Source of the DNA: Treponema sp.
GTDB lineage: Bacteria > Spirochaetota > Spirochaetia > Treponematales > Treponemataceae
Assembly (NCBI GenBank): GCA_017484285.1
Contig: JAFUTH010000015.1
Location: forward strand, 186,001 to 250,000
Direction of reading: 5' to 3'
DNA: 64,000 nt
Shown: piece after piece, positions 31,746 through 40,925 of the stretch
How the letters are laid out: each line of letters starts with the position of its first letter
How positions within the stretch are numbered: position 1 is the stretch's first letter
Notes under the pieces: generated by a model
Told to the model about the DNA's origin: nothing
Seen by the model: only the letters and a program-made list of their open reading frames with translations
Database searches by the model: none
Translations under genes and position numbers: made by a program

Positions 31746-33083
31746 TCATTTTCTCTCCACCAGCTTCCCCATCCACTTGTAGTACCCAAAGCACATCGCA
31801 ATTCCGAACACGGTCGCGGTGGGGGCGGCAAGACCGATTCCCGTGAGGCTCGCGTTGGGACGGATGCTCATCAGATACGACATGGGAAGGCGAATCAGGA
31901 AAGTCTGCAAGAGACCTTGAATCATCACGAAGAGCGACTTTGAGTGACCGTTGAAGTAGCCGAGGTAGCTGAACAGGATGCAAGTGACCACCGCTTCGGG
32001 GGAAAAGCCGCGCAAAAACTCAAAGGCACGGGCAACGACCGCTTCGTCGGCGGTAAAAAGACGGGCAAGAGCGTCGCCAAAAAAGAAGACCACGAGCATA
32101 ATCACAAAGCCGATGCCAGCTCCCAGTGCCTGACCGCAGAGCATTCCGCTCCGAGCGCGTTTTTCGTTCTGTGCGCCCACATTCTGCGACACGAACGGAG
32201 CCATACTCTGCATGAGTGCGCCGGGAAGAAGCATGACGAACATCTGGATTTTCTGCGCCACGCCGTAGCCGCTTGAAGCGTCCAAGCCGAGCCGGTTCAC
32301 GAACGCGCACAGGGCAAGAAAACTGAAATTCGTGAGGAACCCCTGCACTGTAAGCGGAAGCCCCAGCCGCACAAAACGCGGCACTTCGCTCCCAAAATTA
32401 AAATACTTGCGCTGAAACGAAAACGCCATCTTCTTGCGGCGGATAATCCAGAGCGAAAGCACGACGCTCACCGCCTGAGCCACCACCGTCGCAACCGCCG
32501 CGCCCGCCACATTCATCTTCAAGCCCGCCACCAGCACCAGGTCGCCGATGATGTTCACCACGCTCGCAATCGCCACGAACACAAGCGGCGTATTCGAATC
32601 GCCCACGCCGCGCAGCATCGCGCTGATAAAGTTGTAGAAAGTGATAAAAAGAAAGCCCGCGCCGCAAATGCGGATATACTGCACCGTCAAGTCCACCGCC
32701 TCGTCCGGGGTCTGCATGGCAAGGGCAAGCGGGCGCGCAAAAATCACGATGCCCACCGTGAGCAACAGCGAGAGCGCAAGAAAAAACGCCACCGCATTCC
32801 CGATTAGACGGTTCACCTGCTCAAACCGCCGTGAGCCGATGTACTGCCCCATCAGCACCGTCACGCCCATCGTAATCGCGTTCAGAAGCATCGTGAACAG
32901 GTTCATCACATTTCCGCCCACCGCCACGTCGCTAATCCCCGCCGTCGTCCCGAACCGCCCCACAATCAGCATGTCCACCGCCCCGTACAGCGACTGCAGC
33001 ACCAGCGAAAGCAGAATCGGCAGCATAAACGAGATGAGCTTAGAAAAAATCGGTCCGCGCGTGAAGTCGTGTGTGGATTGCAT
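31746..33083 (-). CDS. MATE-family multidrug efflux transporter
   Basis: The 445-residue protein has about twelve membrane segments in two homologous halves. The family signatures are LPILLSLVLQSLYGAVDMLIVGRF near the N-terminus and GYGVAQKIQMFVMLLPGALMQSMAPFVSQNVGAQ in the second half. MATE proteins export cationic drugs in exchange for Na+ or H+. I start at the ATG at 33083 (MQSTHDFTRGPIFSKL), which matches family N-termini; a frame from 33143 adds 20 unlikely residues. Single gene, GC-rich. Confidence 0.9.
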   Translation of the reverse strand: MQSTHDFTRGPIFSKLISFMLPILLSLVLQSLYGAVDMLIVGRFGTTAGISDVAVGGNVMNLFTMLLNAITMGVTVLMGQYIGSRRFEQVNRLIGNAVAFFLALSLLLTVGIVIFARPLALAMQTPDEAVDLTVQYIRICGAGFLFITFYNFISAMLRGVGDSNTPLVFVAIASVVNIIGDLVLVAGLKMNVAGAAVATVVAQAVSVVLSLWIIRRKKMAFSFQRKYFNFGSEVPRFVRLGLPLTVQGFLTNFSFLALCAFVNRLGLDASSGYGVAQKIQMFVMLLPGALMQSMAPFVSQNVGAQNEKRARSGMLCGQALGAGIGFVIMLVVFFFGDALARLFTADEAVVARAFEFLRGFSPEAVVTCILFSYLGYFNGHSKSLFVMIQGLLQTFLIRLPMSYLMSIRPNASLTGIGLAAPTATVFGIAMCFGYYKWMGKLVERK

Positions 33084-33157
33084 AACGGGAACAGTGTAGC
33101 AGATTTTTCGGGGAAAGGCTATTGTGGGGAGCTGGGCAGACAAATAAGGCAGAAAAG

Positions 33158-33270
33158 TACGGGCGTTACCCTCACTTCGTTCGGGTCGGGCTACTCCAGG
33201 TTCCGCGCTAACCGCGCTCCATTCCTTCGCTACGCTTCGGAACGGCTTCGCCGCCTTGCGTATCCCTAAC
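33158..33270. repeat. Dispersed intergenic repeat (copy 1)
   Basis: The sequence GGGCGTTACCC...TCGGGTCGGGCT...GGTTCCGCGCTAACCGCGCTCCATTCC...CTACGCTTCGG fills the gap between the MATE and cyclase-like genes. The same ordered blocks (GGGCG, CGGGTCGGGCT, GGTTCCGC, CATT, CTACG, GCTTCG) occur in copy 2 at 40,926-41,050. Confidence 0.6.
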
Positions 33271-33275
33271 GCAAA

Positions 33276-34028
33276 TTAAATATGCCACCTTTCAATAACT
33301 TTTTTTCCTTCTTCCGTAAGGTTCAGAACGCCTTTTTTATTTTCTGCCAAAAGTATTACCTCGACTTTCAACCAAAGATACTTTTCTCTTATTGAAGGTT
33401 CAGAAGATAAATCAATATAACTTTGACAATACGATAATAAGTTATTCACATAATGTGCAGATGTATGAAAATCTGTGAAAAATTCAATCGTCATAAAATT
33501 AACACAACAAAATTCATCTCTAGCTTTATAAAAAGAAAGTGAATCTATTCCTGGCGAAATTTTAGCATAATTCTTTTGTGCCTCTTTTAGTAACTGATTT
33601 GTAAAAATAATTCGTGGATATACCGCAACATTATTTTCGATTAGGTAAGCATCTGTAAGTCCTTTCCCAAAAAGAATATCTCCGTCAGAAAACAGACCAC
33701 CTTTTGCTATTCCCCCTCGCAATAAAATAGGGGTATTGCAATTTAACAAAAGCATTTGCAATCTTTGACAAGAATGCACCAAAGCGAAAAATGCATCAGG
33801 AATGAAAGCGTCAATGTATAAAATTATACTATCGGACATTATTTTATATTTTACATTATTAAAAACTGGTAAAGCCTCATCATTCAGTTTAAATTCCGTC
33901 TTTGAACCAATATTAATTAAAGCAAAAATTGAATAAATATCGGCGCAAGTCTTACTTGTAATCAGATTTTTAAATCCCAGTATATCTAAGAATGCGACAT
34001 AAGATTCAGTATATTTTATTTCGGACAT
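33276..34028 (-). CDS. Nucleotide-cyclase-like protein of unknown function
   Basis: The 250-residue protein has an N-terminal YVAFLDILGFKNLI, then IMSDSIILYIDAF and LRGGIAKGGLFSDGDILFGKGLTDAYLIEN...YPRIIF. The order (FxD-x-x-GF, D-S, RGGI-x-G, G..L..AY..E) resembles class III nucleotide cyclases, with Asp residues at both metal positions. A similar family of unnamed 'FLDILGF' proteins is seen near defence genes, but I cannot name it. It may make a cyclic nucleotide or be an inactive relative. It follows the XRE gene by 65 bases on the same strand and is AT-rich. Confidence 0.4.
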   Translation of the reverse strand: MSEIKYTESYVAFLDILGFKNLITSKTCADIYSIFALINIGSKTEFKLNDEALPVFNNVKYKIMSDSIILYIDAFIPDAFFALVHSCQRLQMLLLNCNTPILLRGGIAKGGLFSDGDILFGKGLTDAYLIENNVAVYPRIIFTNQLLKEAQKNYAKISPGIDSLSFYKARDEFCCVNFMTIEFFTDFHTSAHYVNNLLSYCQSYIDLSSEPSIREKYLWLKVEVILLAENKKGVLNLTEEGKKVIERWHI

Positions 34029-34093
34029 GGTGTTTTTCTTCTCCCAAGTTAAATATATAAAAAATCCCTGAAATCGACAATTTTTTCCTTTTC

Positions 34094-34408
34094 CTACAGC
34101 CTCTTCTCCACAAATTCCTCTATCTGCGGGATAAGCTCGGTGCGGAGGATGTTTTTTGTGTTGGTGACTGTGGTGGAGGCGTTGCGTAGGAACAGGTCGG
34201 CGGGGTGGATGCTCAAGGCGGCGGCGATTTTGGCAATCATCTCAAATGACGGCAGGGTTTTTCCACACTCTATGCAGCCGATTGTGCCTGTTGCACAGTC
34301 GCACGCTTCTGCCAGTTTCTCTTGCGAAAATTCTTTCTCGTTTCTGTAATACTTTAGATTTCTAACAAATTCTTCTTGTAAAGCGGTCACAATTCCAATT
34401 TTAAGCAA
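34094..34408 (-). CDS. XRE-family regulator divergent from the type III RM genes
   Basis: The 104-residue protein has a C1-type helix-turn-helix at about residues 13-75 (VRNLKYYRNEKEFSQEKLAEACDCAT...), then IAKIAAALSIHPADLFL. It is divergent from mod with a gap of about 100 bases, the arrangement of controller proteins in restriction systems. It could instead regulate the cyclase-like gene downstream. Start uncertain: the ATG at 34408 adds about ten residues before the domain. Confidence 0.75.
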   Translation of the reverse strand: MLKIGIVTALQEEFVRNLKYYRNEKEFSQEKLAEACDCATGTIGCIECGKTLPSFEMIAKIAAALSIHPADLFLRNASTTVTNTKNILRTELIPQIEEFVEKRL

Positions 34409-34509
34409 GAATTTGCAGATAGTTTATTGAGTGAAAACTGGATAATATTTATAATTATAGCGTAAAACTGTAAAAATCCTATTTTTATTGACCACACAAG
34501 GAAAAAGAT

Positions 34510-36222
34510 ATGTCCACAAACCTTTCCAAACTGCGGCGCGATGAGCTGCTCGGTAAGATTGAGCAGATTCGCGCCTTTCTGAACCAATCGCTCTATGACG
34601 AGAACGCCCGAAGGCTGGCGGGCTATTTGAACGAGCTTGCGGCGGAAGTAAAGGGCAAGAAGTACGGGCTTGTGTTCGAGGAGCACCGCGAGAAAATTGA
34701 CGACACGCTTGCGGCAAGCGTTCCCGTGCTGACGGAAGAGGCGGATTTGTTTGTGGACGGCGGTGGCGAGGTGCATTTCCTGCTTGAAGGCGACAACCTT
34801 GCGAGCCTGCGCCTTCTGGAAAAGACGCACAAGGGCAAAGTCGATGTGATTTACATTGACCCGCCGTACAACACAGGAAGTAAAGATTTTACATACGATG
34901 ATAATTATGTAGATGAAACGGACGGTTTCAGACATAGCAAATGGATTTCATTCATGGAAGCACGACTTACAAAATGTAGAGATTTGCTGTCAGACTCTGG
35001 CTTAATTATGATTTCAATCAATGATATAGAACTGTTTGCCCTCAAATTGTTATGCGACAAGATTTTTGATGAAAAGAATTATCTTGCAAATTTAATTTGG
35101 CAATCAACGCCCGGCTCAAATACAGGCTTAGATGTTAAAACTGTAACAGAATATATTTTGTGCTATGCAAAAAATAAGGAGCTATGCACGACTGCATCAA
35201 GACCTGTCACCAGCGATGAAAAATACAATCTTGAAGATGAATATGTTGAACGACGCGGAAAATATTGTTTGAACAAACTCGACAGAAGAATGACAGGTCA
35301 ACATTATTCTGATGCACTGAATTATCAAATAAAAATGCCAGACGGACAGTTACTTTACCCGGGGAGTTCAAGTGAAAAGCAGGAAAACTGGAATTGGCGG
35401 TGGTCAAAAACAAAAGTCCAATGGGGAATTGAAAATGGATTTATTGTATTCAAAAAGACAAAAGACACATGGAGCGTATATTTCAAGCAATATTTTTTGG
35501 TTGATAACAATGATGAGCCGCTACAACGAAGCTTGCCATACCAAAATCTTATAAAAGATATTGACGGTGCAAATTCTGCTCGCGGCACACAAGAAGTCAT
35601 GGAGCTGTTTTCTGAAAAAGCATTTGATTATCCAAAGCCTTTGAATTTAATCTCGTATGTTTTAAATATTCATGCAAACAAATCCGCCACCATCCTCGAC
35701 TTCTTCGCGGGGAGCGGCACAACGGGTCATGCGGTGCTCAGACTGAACGCGGAGGACGGCGGGCATCGCCGCTTCATTCTCTGCACGAATAACGAGAACG
35801 GCATCTGCCGCGACATCACCTATGAGCGGCTGCGCACGGTCATCACGGGAAAGCGGCGGGACGGCTCGGCGTATTCGGACGGACTTCCCGGCTCGCTCAA
35901 ATATTTCCGCGTGGACTTTGTGCCGGTGGGCGAAAAGGAATACTACGAGTACGCCGACCGGCTTCTGCTCCATGTGCGCGAACTGGTTGAGCTTGAAAAC
36001 GCGGTGAACTTTTCGGGGAACGCGCGGCTTGCGATTGTGCTGACGGAAGAGGAAGCGGCGCAGTTTTTTGAGAAACAGGCTTCGGCGGGCACAAGCACCG
36101 TCGAGACGCTGTATCTCGGTCACGATGTCCTTTTGAGCAAGGCGCAGAAGGCGGCTTTGAAACGGCACGGAATCGGCGTAAAGGTTATTCCGCAGTATTA
36201 CTATCCAGAGTTGAACGGTTAG
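34510..36222 (+). CDS. mod: Type III DNA methyltransferase Mod (beta class)
   Basis: The 570-residue protein has the catalytic DPPYNTG near residue 117 and the SAM-binding DFFAGSGTTGHAV near residue 397, the order of beta-class N6-adenine methylases. A large target-recognition region sits between them. The region of about 34,880-35,690 is strikingly AT-rich compared with the GC-rich ends, marking a swapped recognition domain. Mod both modifies DNA and gives Res its specificity. No simple sequence repeat that would make it phase-variable is visible. It is followed 9 bases later by res. Confidence 0.9.
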   Translation: MSTNLSKLRRDELLGKIEQIRAFLNQSLYDENARRLAGYLNELAAEVKGKKYGLVFEEHREKIDDTLAASVPVLTEEADLFVDGGGEVHFLLEGDNLASLRLLEKTHKGKVDVIYIDPPYNTGSKDFTYDDNYVDETDGFRHSKWISFMEARLTKCRDLLSDSGLIMISINDIELFALKLLCDKIFDEKNYLANLIWQSTPGSNTGLDVKTVTEYILCYAKNKELCTTASRPVTSDEKYNLEDEYVERRGKYCLNKLDRRMTGQHYSDALNYQIKMPDGQLLYPGSSSEKQENWNWRWSKTKVQWGIENGFIVFKKTKDTWSVYFKQYFLVDNNDEPLQRSLPYQNLIKDIDGANSARGTQEVMELFSEKAFDYPKPLNLISYVLNIHANKSATILDFFAGSGTTGHAVLRLNAEDGGHRRFILCTNNENGICRDITYERLRTVITGKRRDGSAYSDGLPGSLKYFRVDFVPVGEKEYYEYADRLLLHVRELVELENAVNFSGNARLAIVLTEEEAAQFFEKQASAGTSTVETLYLGHDVLLSKAQKAALKRHGIGVKVIPQYYYPELNG

Positions 36223-36231
36223 GGGCAGACT

Positions 36232-38454
36232 ATGAACTTGATGAAATTCCAGCTGAACGCGATGCGCGAGCTTTTGCTTGCAATGGAAGAGGAGCGGCGC
36301 GACATCATCCTGAAAAGCCCGACGGGAAGCGGCAAGACGATTATGCTCACCCATTTTATGAGCGAGTACATCAAGGGACACGCGCGGACGGTGTTCGTGT
36401 GGCTCACGCCGGGCAAGGGAAACCTTGAGGAGCAGAGCAAGCGCAAGATGGACGCGTACATCCACAACTCGCAGACCAAGCTTTTGGGCGATGTGATGAC
36501 GGGGGGATTTGCGGAAAACGACTGCTGCTTTATCAACTGGGAAAAGCTGACCAAAAAGGGAAACAACGCGCTCAAGGACAGCGAGCGGACGAACTTTCTG
36601 GAATGGATAGAGCGGGCGTTGGGCGCGGGCTTGCAGTTCAAGGTGATTATTGACGAGAGCCACCAGAACTTTACCGAAAAGGCGGACGCAATCGTGCAGC
36701 TCTTTAAGACGGACAAAATCATCCGCTGCTCGGCAACTCCGCTCATTGACAAGGGCGCAAAACTGATTGAGATTAGCGAGGCGGAAGTCATTGCCGAAGG
36801 GCTGATTAAAAAGCTGCTCGTGATTAACGGCGACTTTCCGCAGACGGTGGAGCTTGAGGACGAGGGCGACACGGAATACCTTTTGCGGCGGGCGTTTGAA
36901 AAGCGAGGTGAGCTGGCGGCGGCGTTTGCAGAACGCGCTAAATCTGGCGAGACGGCTCTCGTGAATCCGCTGATTGTGGTGCAGCTGCCGAACAATTCCG
37001 ATGCACTGTTGGAGCGGGTGCAGCAGTTTTTTGAAGCGCAGTCCGTGTCGGTTGAAAACGGCTTGCTTGCCGTGTGGCTTTCTAGCCGCCACGAAAACCT
37101 TGACGGCATCGAGGCGAACGGCGCGCCGCAGGTGGCGGTCATCATCAAGCAGGCGGTGGCGACCGGCTGGGACTGCCCCCGCGCTCATATTCTCGTAAAA
37201 CTCCGCGAGGGCATGGACGAGACATTTGAAATCCAGACCATCGGACGAATCCGCCGGATGCCGGAGGCGCGCCACTACGGAAGTGACCTGCTCGACAGTT
37301 GCTACCTCTACACCTTTGACAGCAAGTTCACGCAAGGAGCAAAGGCGGCGTTGGGCAAGAACGCGTTGAGCGCAAAGACGATTTTTCTGAAGAACGAGCA
37401 TAAGAAATTCTCGCTCGTGAAAGAACAGCGCACGCAGGTTCTGGACACACTGGACGACGCGCTTGCGCTGAAGGCAATCGGCGAGTATCTGAAATCAAAG
37501 TACGCGCTGGACGGCGATGCGGCAAAGAACAAGACGCGGCTCAGCGCGGCAGGATTCGTGTTCAACCAGAAAATCGAGCGCGCCACATTCTCCGGTTCGG
37601 CGATGACGATTTCCGATGTTACCGCCGACAACTTGAATACGGTGACATTCCGCGAGACGATGAACACCCACACGCACGGGCGCGAGTTTCACAACCGCGT
37701 GGGCAGAATCGGGCTTGAAATCGGCTTGGAGTACGCGAGCGCGGTAACGATTCTGGGAAAACTGTTTGCCAACGAGCATAAATTTTTGTACCGCCACAAG
37801 CTTTTGGAACTGCCGATAAAAGAATGGTACGCGTTCGTCATAAACAATTTTGACACGCTGCGCCATGTGTTCCGCCTTGCGATGGTGGAGGGCGCAAATC
37901 AGAATCAAAACACGCTCGGTTTGGAGACCGTGAGCGAAAAGCCGTTCTTCATTCCGCAAAGCACGCTGTTCACCTACGATGCGGCGGCGAAAATCCAGAG
38001 CGAGTGCAAGAAGAATGTGTACTCAGGCTACCTGACTTCCGCCGAGGTACGGAGCGCGAGCGAAAAGCTGTTCGAGCGGTTCTGCGAAAACTCCGCCGCC
38101 GTGGACTGGTGGTACAAGAACGGCGACAAGGGCGACGAATATTTTTCAATCGTCTATGCGGACAACTCCGGCCGCCAGAAACTGTTCTACCCCGACTACA
38201 TTTTAAGCGTTCACGGCGAGCCGTGGATTATCGAAACAAAAGGCGGCTTTGACCGCACCGGCGCAAGCGAGGACATAGACATCTTCTCGCCCAAGAAGTG
38301 CGAGGTGCTTCAAAATTACCTTGCCCGCCACAAACTCCACGGCGGCTTCGTGCGGCAGGACAAGGCGAGCATGGAACTGCTGATTTGCACGGGCACATAC
38401 AGCGAAGATGTTACGAGCGATGCATGGCAGGTGCTGGGAGAGTTAATAAAATAG
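36232..38454 (+). CDS. res: Type III restriction endonuclease Res subunit
   Basis: The 740-residue protein has superfamily 2 helicase motifs: SPTGSGKT near residue 28, IDESH near 140, CSATP near 168 and QTIGRIRRMP near 335. The C-terminal PD-(D/E)xK nuclease has YPDYIL...WIIETKGG near 655-672. It is somewhat shorter than EcoP1I-type Res but all motifs are present, so the mod-res pair looks functional. Codon use is GC-rich and uniform, unlike the middle of mod. Confidence 0.9.
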   Translation: MNLMKFQLNAMRELLLAMEEERRDIILKSPTGSGKTIMLTHFMSEYIKGHARTVFVWLTPGKGNLEEQSKRKMDAYIHNSQTKLLGDVMTGGFAENDCCFINWEKLTKKGNNALKDSERTNFLEWIERALGAGLQFKVIIDESHQNFTEKADAIVQLFKTDKIIRCSATPLIDKGAKLIEISEAEVIAEGLIKKLLVINGDFPQTVELEDEGDTEYLLRRAFEKRGELAAAFAERAKSGETALVNPLIVVQLPNNSDALLERVQQFFEAQSVSVENGLLAVWLSSRHENLDGIEANGAPQVAVIIKQAVATGWDCPRAHILVKLREGMDETFEIQTIGRIRRMPEARHYGSDLLDSCYLYTFDSKFTQGAKAALGKNALSAKTIFLKNEHKKFSLVKEQRTQVLDTLDDALALKAIGEYLKSKYALDGDAAKNKTRLSAAGFVFNQKIERATFSGSAMTISDVTADNLNTVTFRETMNTHTHGREFHNRVGRIGLEIGLEYASAVTILGKLFANEHKFLYRHKLLELPIKEWYAFVINNFDTLRHVFRLAMVEGANQNQNTLGLETVSEKPFFIPQSTLFTYDAAAKIQSECKKNVYSGYLTSAEVRSASEKLFERFCENSAAVDWWYKNGDKGDEYFSIVYADNSGRQKLFYPDYILSVHGEPWIIETKGGFDRTGASEDIDIFSPKKCEVLQNYLARHKLHGGFVRQDKASMELLICTGTYSEDVTSDAWQVLGELIK

Positions 38455-38467
38455 TGATTGAATCCTT

Positions 38468-39055
38468 TTAATTTATTTTTTTCGGAAATAATGATTTTAA
38501 ATACGCTATTGCCTTTATAAACTCTTCACACATAACATCAAAACCAAGAACGGTTGTAAATGCTATGTTTAAAATATAAACATTCTCCATAAAGGCAGGA
38601 AGCGTTAAATTTATATCAATAAAGGAAAGGATATTTGCTGCTAACAAAATAATAAAAGCAAAAAAATAAACAACAAGTCTGTACAAACGAATAATTATTT
38701 CTTTTGACTTTTTAATCCATGTTTCATGTTGCTTAAATCTATCATATATAGAAATCTTAACAATAAAATAAATTAAATTTCCACCCCGAATGTTTAAGCA
38801 TAAAATACTGGCAATACATAAGTAATTTCGCAAATCTTCATTCAGATTATTAGTACAGGCAAGTATAATCATCTGTGAAAAAACAAGAAAAACAAATATA
38901 TAGAGACTACAAAAAAATATAAAAAATGAAACCTTATAAAAAATATACAATACTTTATAATAGATGGTATCTTTCTGTTTTAATCCCAAAACACGCTCAA
39001 ATAATGCAAGTCCAATTGAAATAAATATAAAAACAAATGATATATTCAAAAGCAT
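38468..39055 (-). CDS. Membrane protein, third gene of the Panacea toxin-antitoxin operon
   Basis: The 195-residue AT-rich protein has about four to five hydrophobic segments (residues 3-18, 38-70, 80-105, 125-150) and a basic cytoplasmic loop (YDRFKQHETWIKKSKEIIIRLYR). No family recognised. Its ATG overlaps the toxin gene stop by 10 bases, so it is translated with the toxin-antitoxin pair. It might be a membrane target, an added effector or an unrelated passenger. Confidence 0.65.
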   Translation of the reverse strand: MLLNISFVFIFISIGLALFERVLGLKQKDTIYYKVLYIFYKVSFFIFFCSLYIFVFLVFSQMIILACTNNLNEDLRNYLCIASILCLNIRGGNLIYFIVKISIYDRFKQHETWIKKSKEIIIRLYRLVVYFFAFIILLAANILSFIDINLTLPAFMENVYILNIAFTTVLGFDVMCEEFIKAIAYLKSLFPKKIN

Positions 39056-39432
39056 TTTTTCTCCTCCTCAATCTGCTTCACGACCTCTCTCAGCCGTGCT
39101 CTATCTTCCTCTCTTTTATCGCCCTTAAAGTATATCTCCACAAAAGTAACCGTCCGCGACTTCTCTTGCCAAATAAAAATAATCCGAATCCCAGACTGGC
39201 TTCCCCGCCCTGGCAAGGAGCGGCAGGCGAATTTTCTCACTTTGTTAGAAACATACTCCTCGCCGCAAAATCCTTCAACAGGAACAAAAGCTGTCGTTGG
39301 CACATTCTTTTCATAAAAAGTTTCTATCGTGTATTTTTTAAAAGTTTCAAAATCGCTTTCAAGCGTTCGGTAGCGTTTTAGGAGAGACTTAAAATCCTTT
39401 TCAAATTCTGGCAGCGTCTTGTAATTAATCAT
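39046..39432 (-). CDS. RelE/ParE-like toxin partnered with a Panacea antitoxin
   Basis: The 128-residue protein has the small alpha/beta layout of RelE-superfamily toxins: N-terminal helical hairpin (EFEKDFKSLLKRYRTLESDFETFKK) and C-terminal strands GIRIIFIWQEKSRTVTFVEIYFKGDK with conserved basic residues. The 8-base overlap with the XRE-Panacea gene and the family's known partners support a toxin role. The target is probably mRNA on the ribosome, by inference only. Confidence 0.75.
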   Translation of the reverse strand: MINYKTLPEFEKDFKSLLKRYRTLESDFETFKKYTIETFYEKNVPTTAFVPVEGFCGEEYVSNKVRKFACRSLPGRGSQSGIRIIFIWQEKSRTVTFVEIYFKGDKREEDRARLREVVKQIEEEKKCF

Positions 39433-40246
39433 CTTCCTCGCTGTAAGCCCTCACCGAAGTCTCTGGCGTGCGGTAAAACACCGCCTCATAATCGAGCACT
39501 TCCTTGTCTTTCGCACCAATCCACGGAATATCCTTGTGCGAAAAATTAGAAAGTTCGGTCGCCGTTTTTCCCGCGTGTTTTTCAAGTTCGGAATCGATGA
39601 ATTCAAGTTCCTGCGCGGAAAGCAAAGTAAGGTTCGGCTCTTTTAGGGGGAGATATTTCGTCATCTCATGCTTGTAGAACTCGGTCTTGACCTCTTCGAC
39701 CAAGCCGTCTTTTGCCATCTGCTTGCTCAGTTTTGCAAAATCAACAGGGGTCGGACCAAAAGTGTTTTTGATATACGAAAGCCCCATCAGCTGCTTTTCA
39801 TACAACTCGTAATAGTCAAAGTCGATAAAATACAGCAGTTTGTACAGCACCGTCTGCCCCACATTCGGGCGCGCGCCCACTTTTGCAAGGATATACAAGA
39901 ACACCTGTTTGAATTTTTCTATATTATTTTCTGGGATACTGATTCGGATATCAGGCTGCTCGCTTCTCCTCTCCGTCTTTTTGATGTCATACGATGGCTC
40001 AACGGGCATCTTGTTGTCGATGATGCACGAATAATCCACCTCAAAAATCGCGGCGAGCTTACGGACGACTTCTAAAGGCAATTCCGCCGTGCCATTCTCA
40101 TACTTGATATACGACTGACGCGACACGCCTAATTTTTGCGCCAATTCTTCCTGAGAAAACGAATGCTGTTCCCGCAACAGTTTTATGACCGAATCCATAT
40201 CCATAGTATACGGAGAACGCTTCATTCTGTCAAATAAATTTGACAT
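39425..40246 (-). CDS. XRE - Panacea (DUF4065) antitoxin
   Basis: The 273-residue protein has an XRE helix-turn-helix (about residues 15-70, LREQHSFSQEELAQKLGVS...). From about 115 there is a Panacea/DUF4065 domain: QTVLYKLLYFIDFDYYELYEKQLMGLSYIKNTFGPTP. LSHKDIPW-type (FSHKDIPWIGA) follows. Panacea domains are exchangeable antitoxins that neutralise unrelated toxins (family knowledge). It is first in a three-gene overlapping operon and probably represses it. Confidence 0.85.
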   Translation of the reverse strand: MSNLFDRMKRSPYTMDMDSVIKLLREQHSFSQEELAQKLGVSRQSYIKYENGTAELPLEVVRKLAAIFEVDYSCIIDNKMPVEPSYDIKKTERRSEQPDIRISIPENNIEKFKQVFLYILAKVGARPNVGQTVLYKLLYFIDFDYYELYEKQLMGLSYIKNTFGPTPVDFAKLSKQMAKDGLVEEVKTEFYKHEMTKYLPLKEPNLTLLSAQELEFIDSELEKHAGKTATELSNFSHKDIPWIGAKDKEVLDYEAVFYRTPETSVRAYSEEDD

Positions 40247-40316
40247 ATTATTGTAAAATTTTTAATACTCTATTTCCCCTCTTAATCATCTCCCCAAAAT
40301 CTGCTACACTCTCCCC

Positions 40317-40925
40317 ATGCAAGACTTCACCTTCATGTCAATCATGACCATCTGTTCGGCGGGGCTTGGACTCATCGGTGCGCTGCTCGGAATCGTGAAC
40401 ACGCTCTCGCTGCTCTTCGACAGGCGGATTGAGCTGAAAGTCCACTTTGAGTTCGCCTATCTCCTCGAAAAACGCCTCATCTCCTTCCCGCTCCCCACCA
40501 CCACCGCGCGGAAGACCGTCGCCGAAAAACTCAAGCAGGGGCGCGTTTTGAACCCGTCCGTCAGAATCGTCAACAAAAGCAAGTACACGATTTTCATCAC
40601 CGATATCGGGCTTGCACGGAACCGCGCGCTCAAAAACAAAATGGAATTCTTCCCCGACCTCGTACAGCCGCGCCTCGAAGCCCCCTACAAAATGGAGCCG
40701 TTCTCCTCGCTCATCCTCACCTGCACCGACATCAATGTCCTCACGCTCCCCGTCGGCGTAAAATATGTCTACGCGACCACCGCCCACGGCCGCCGCTTCT
40801 TCACGAAAATCGCCCGCCTCAAAAAAACAATGGTTGCCTTCAAAAAAATCGCCGACGACCTCAAAGACAGCCCCCTCGCCGAAGAAAACCCGATTGTGGC
40901 AGAAATTCTGAGCAAAGAAAAGTAA
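40317..40925 (+). CDS. Membrane-anchored protein of unknown function
   Basis: The 202-residue protein has one N-terminal hydrophobic segment (about residues 8-34). A soluble domain begins RRIELKVHFEFAYLLEKRLISFP. The middle, VRIVNKSKYTIFITDIGLARNR, and LEAPYKMEPFSSLILTCTDI look like a beta-sandwich. Similar unnamed proteins with a 'V.N.s...i.I..iG' pattern occur near mobile elements, but I cannot name a family. It stands alone between the Panacea operon (divergent) and a dispersed repeat. Confidence 0.6.
   Translation: MQDFTFMSIMTICSAGLGLIGALLGIVNTLSLLFDRRIELKVHFEFAYLLEKRLISFPLPTTTARKTVAEKLKQGRVLNPSVRIVNKSKYTIFITDIGLARNRALKNKMEFFPDLVQPRLEAPYKMEPFSSLILTCTDINVLTLPVGVKYVYATTAHGRRFFTKIARLKKTMVAFKKIADDLKDSPLAEENPIVAEILSKEK

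Noticed and set aside
31573-31983. Long in-frame extension upstream of HigB (to 31,983)
   Set aside because: It crosses the MATE gene and a GC-rich intergenic repeat, with no family similarity. HigB fits a GTG start at 31,572.
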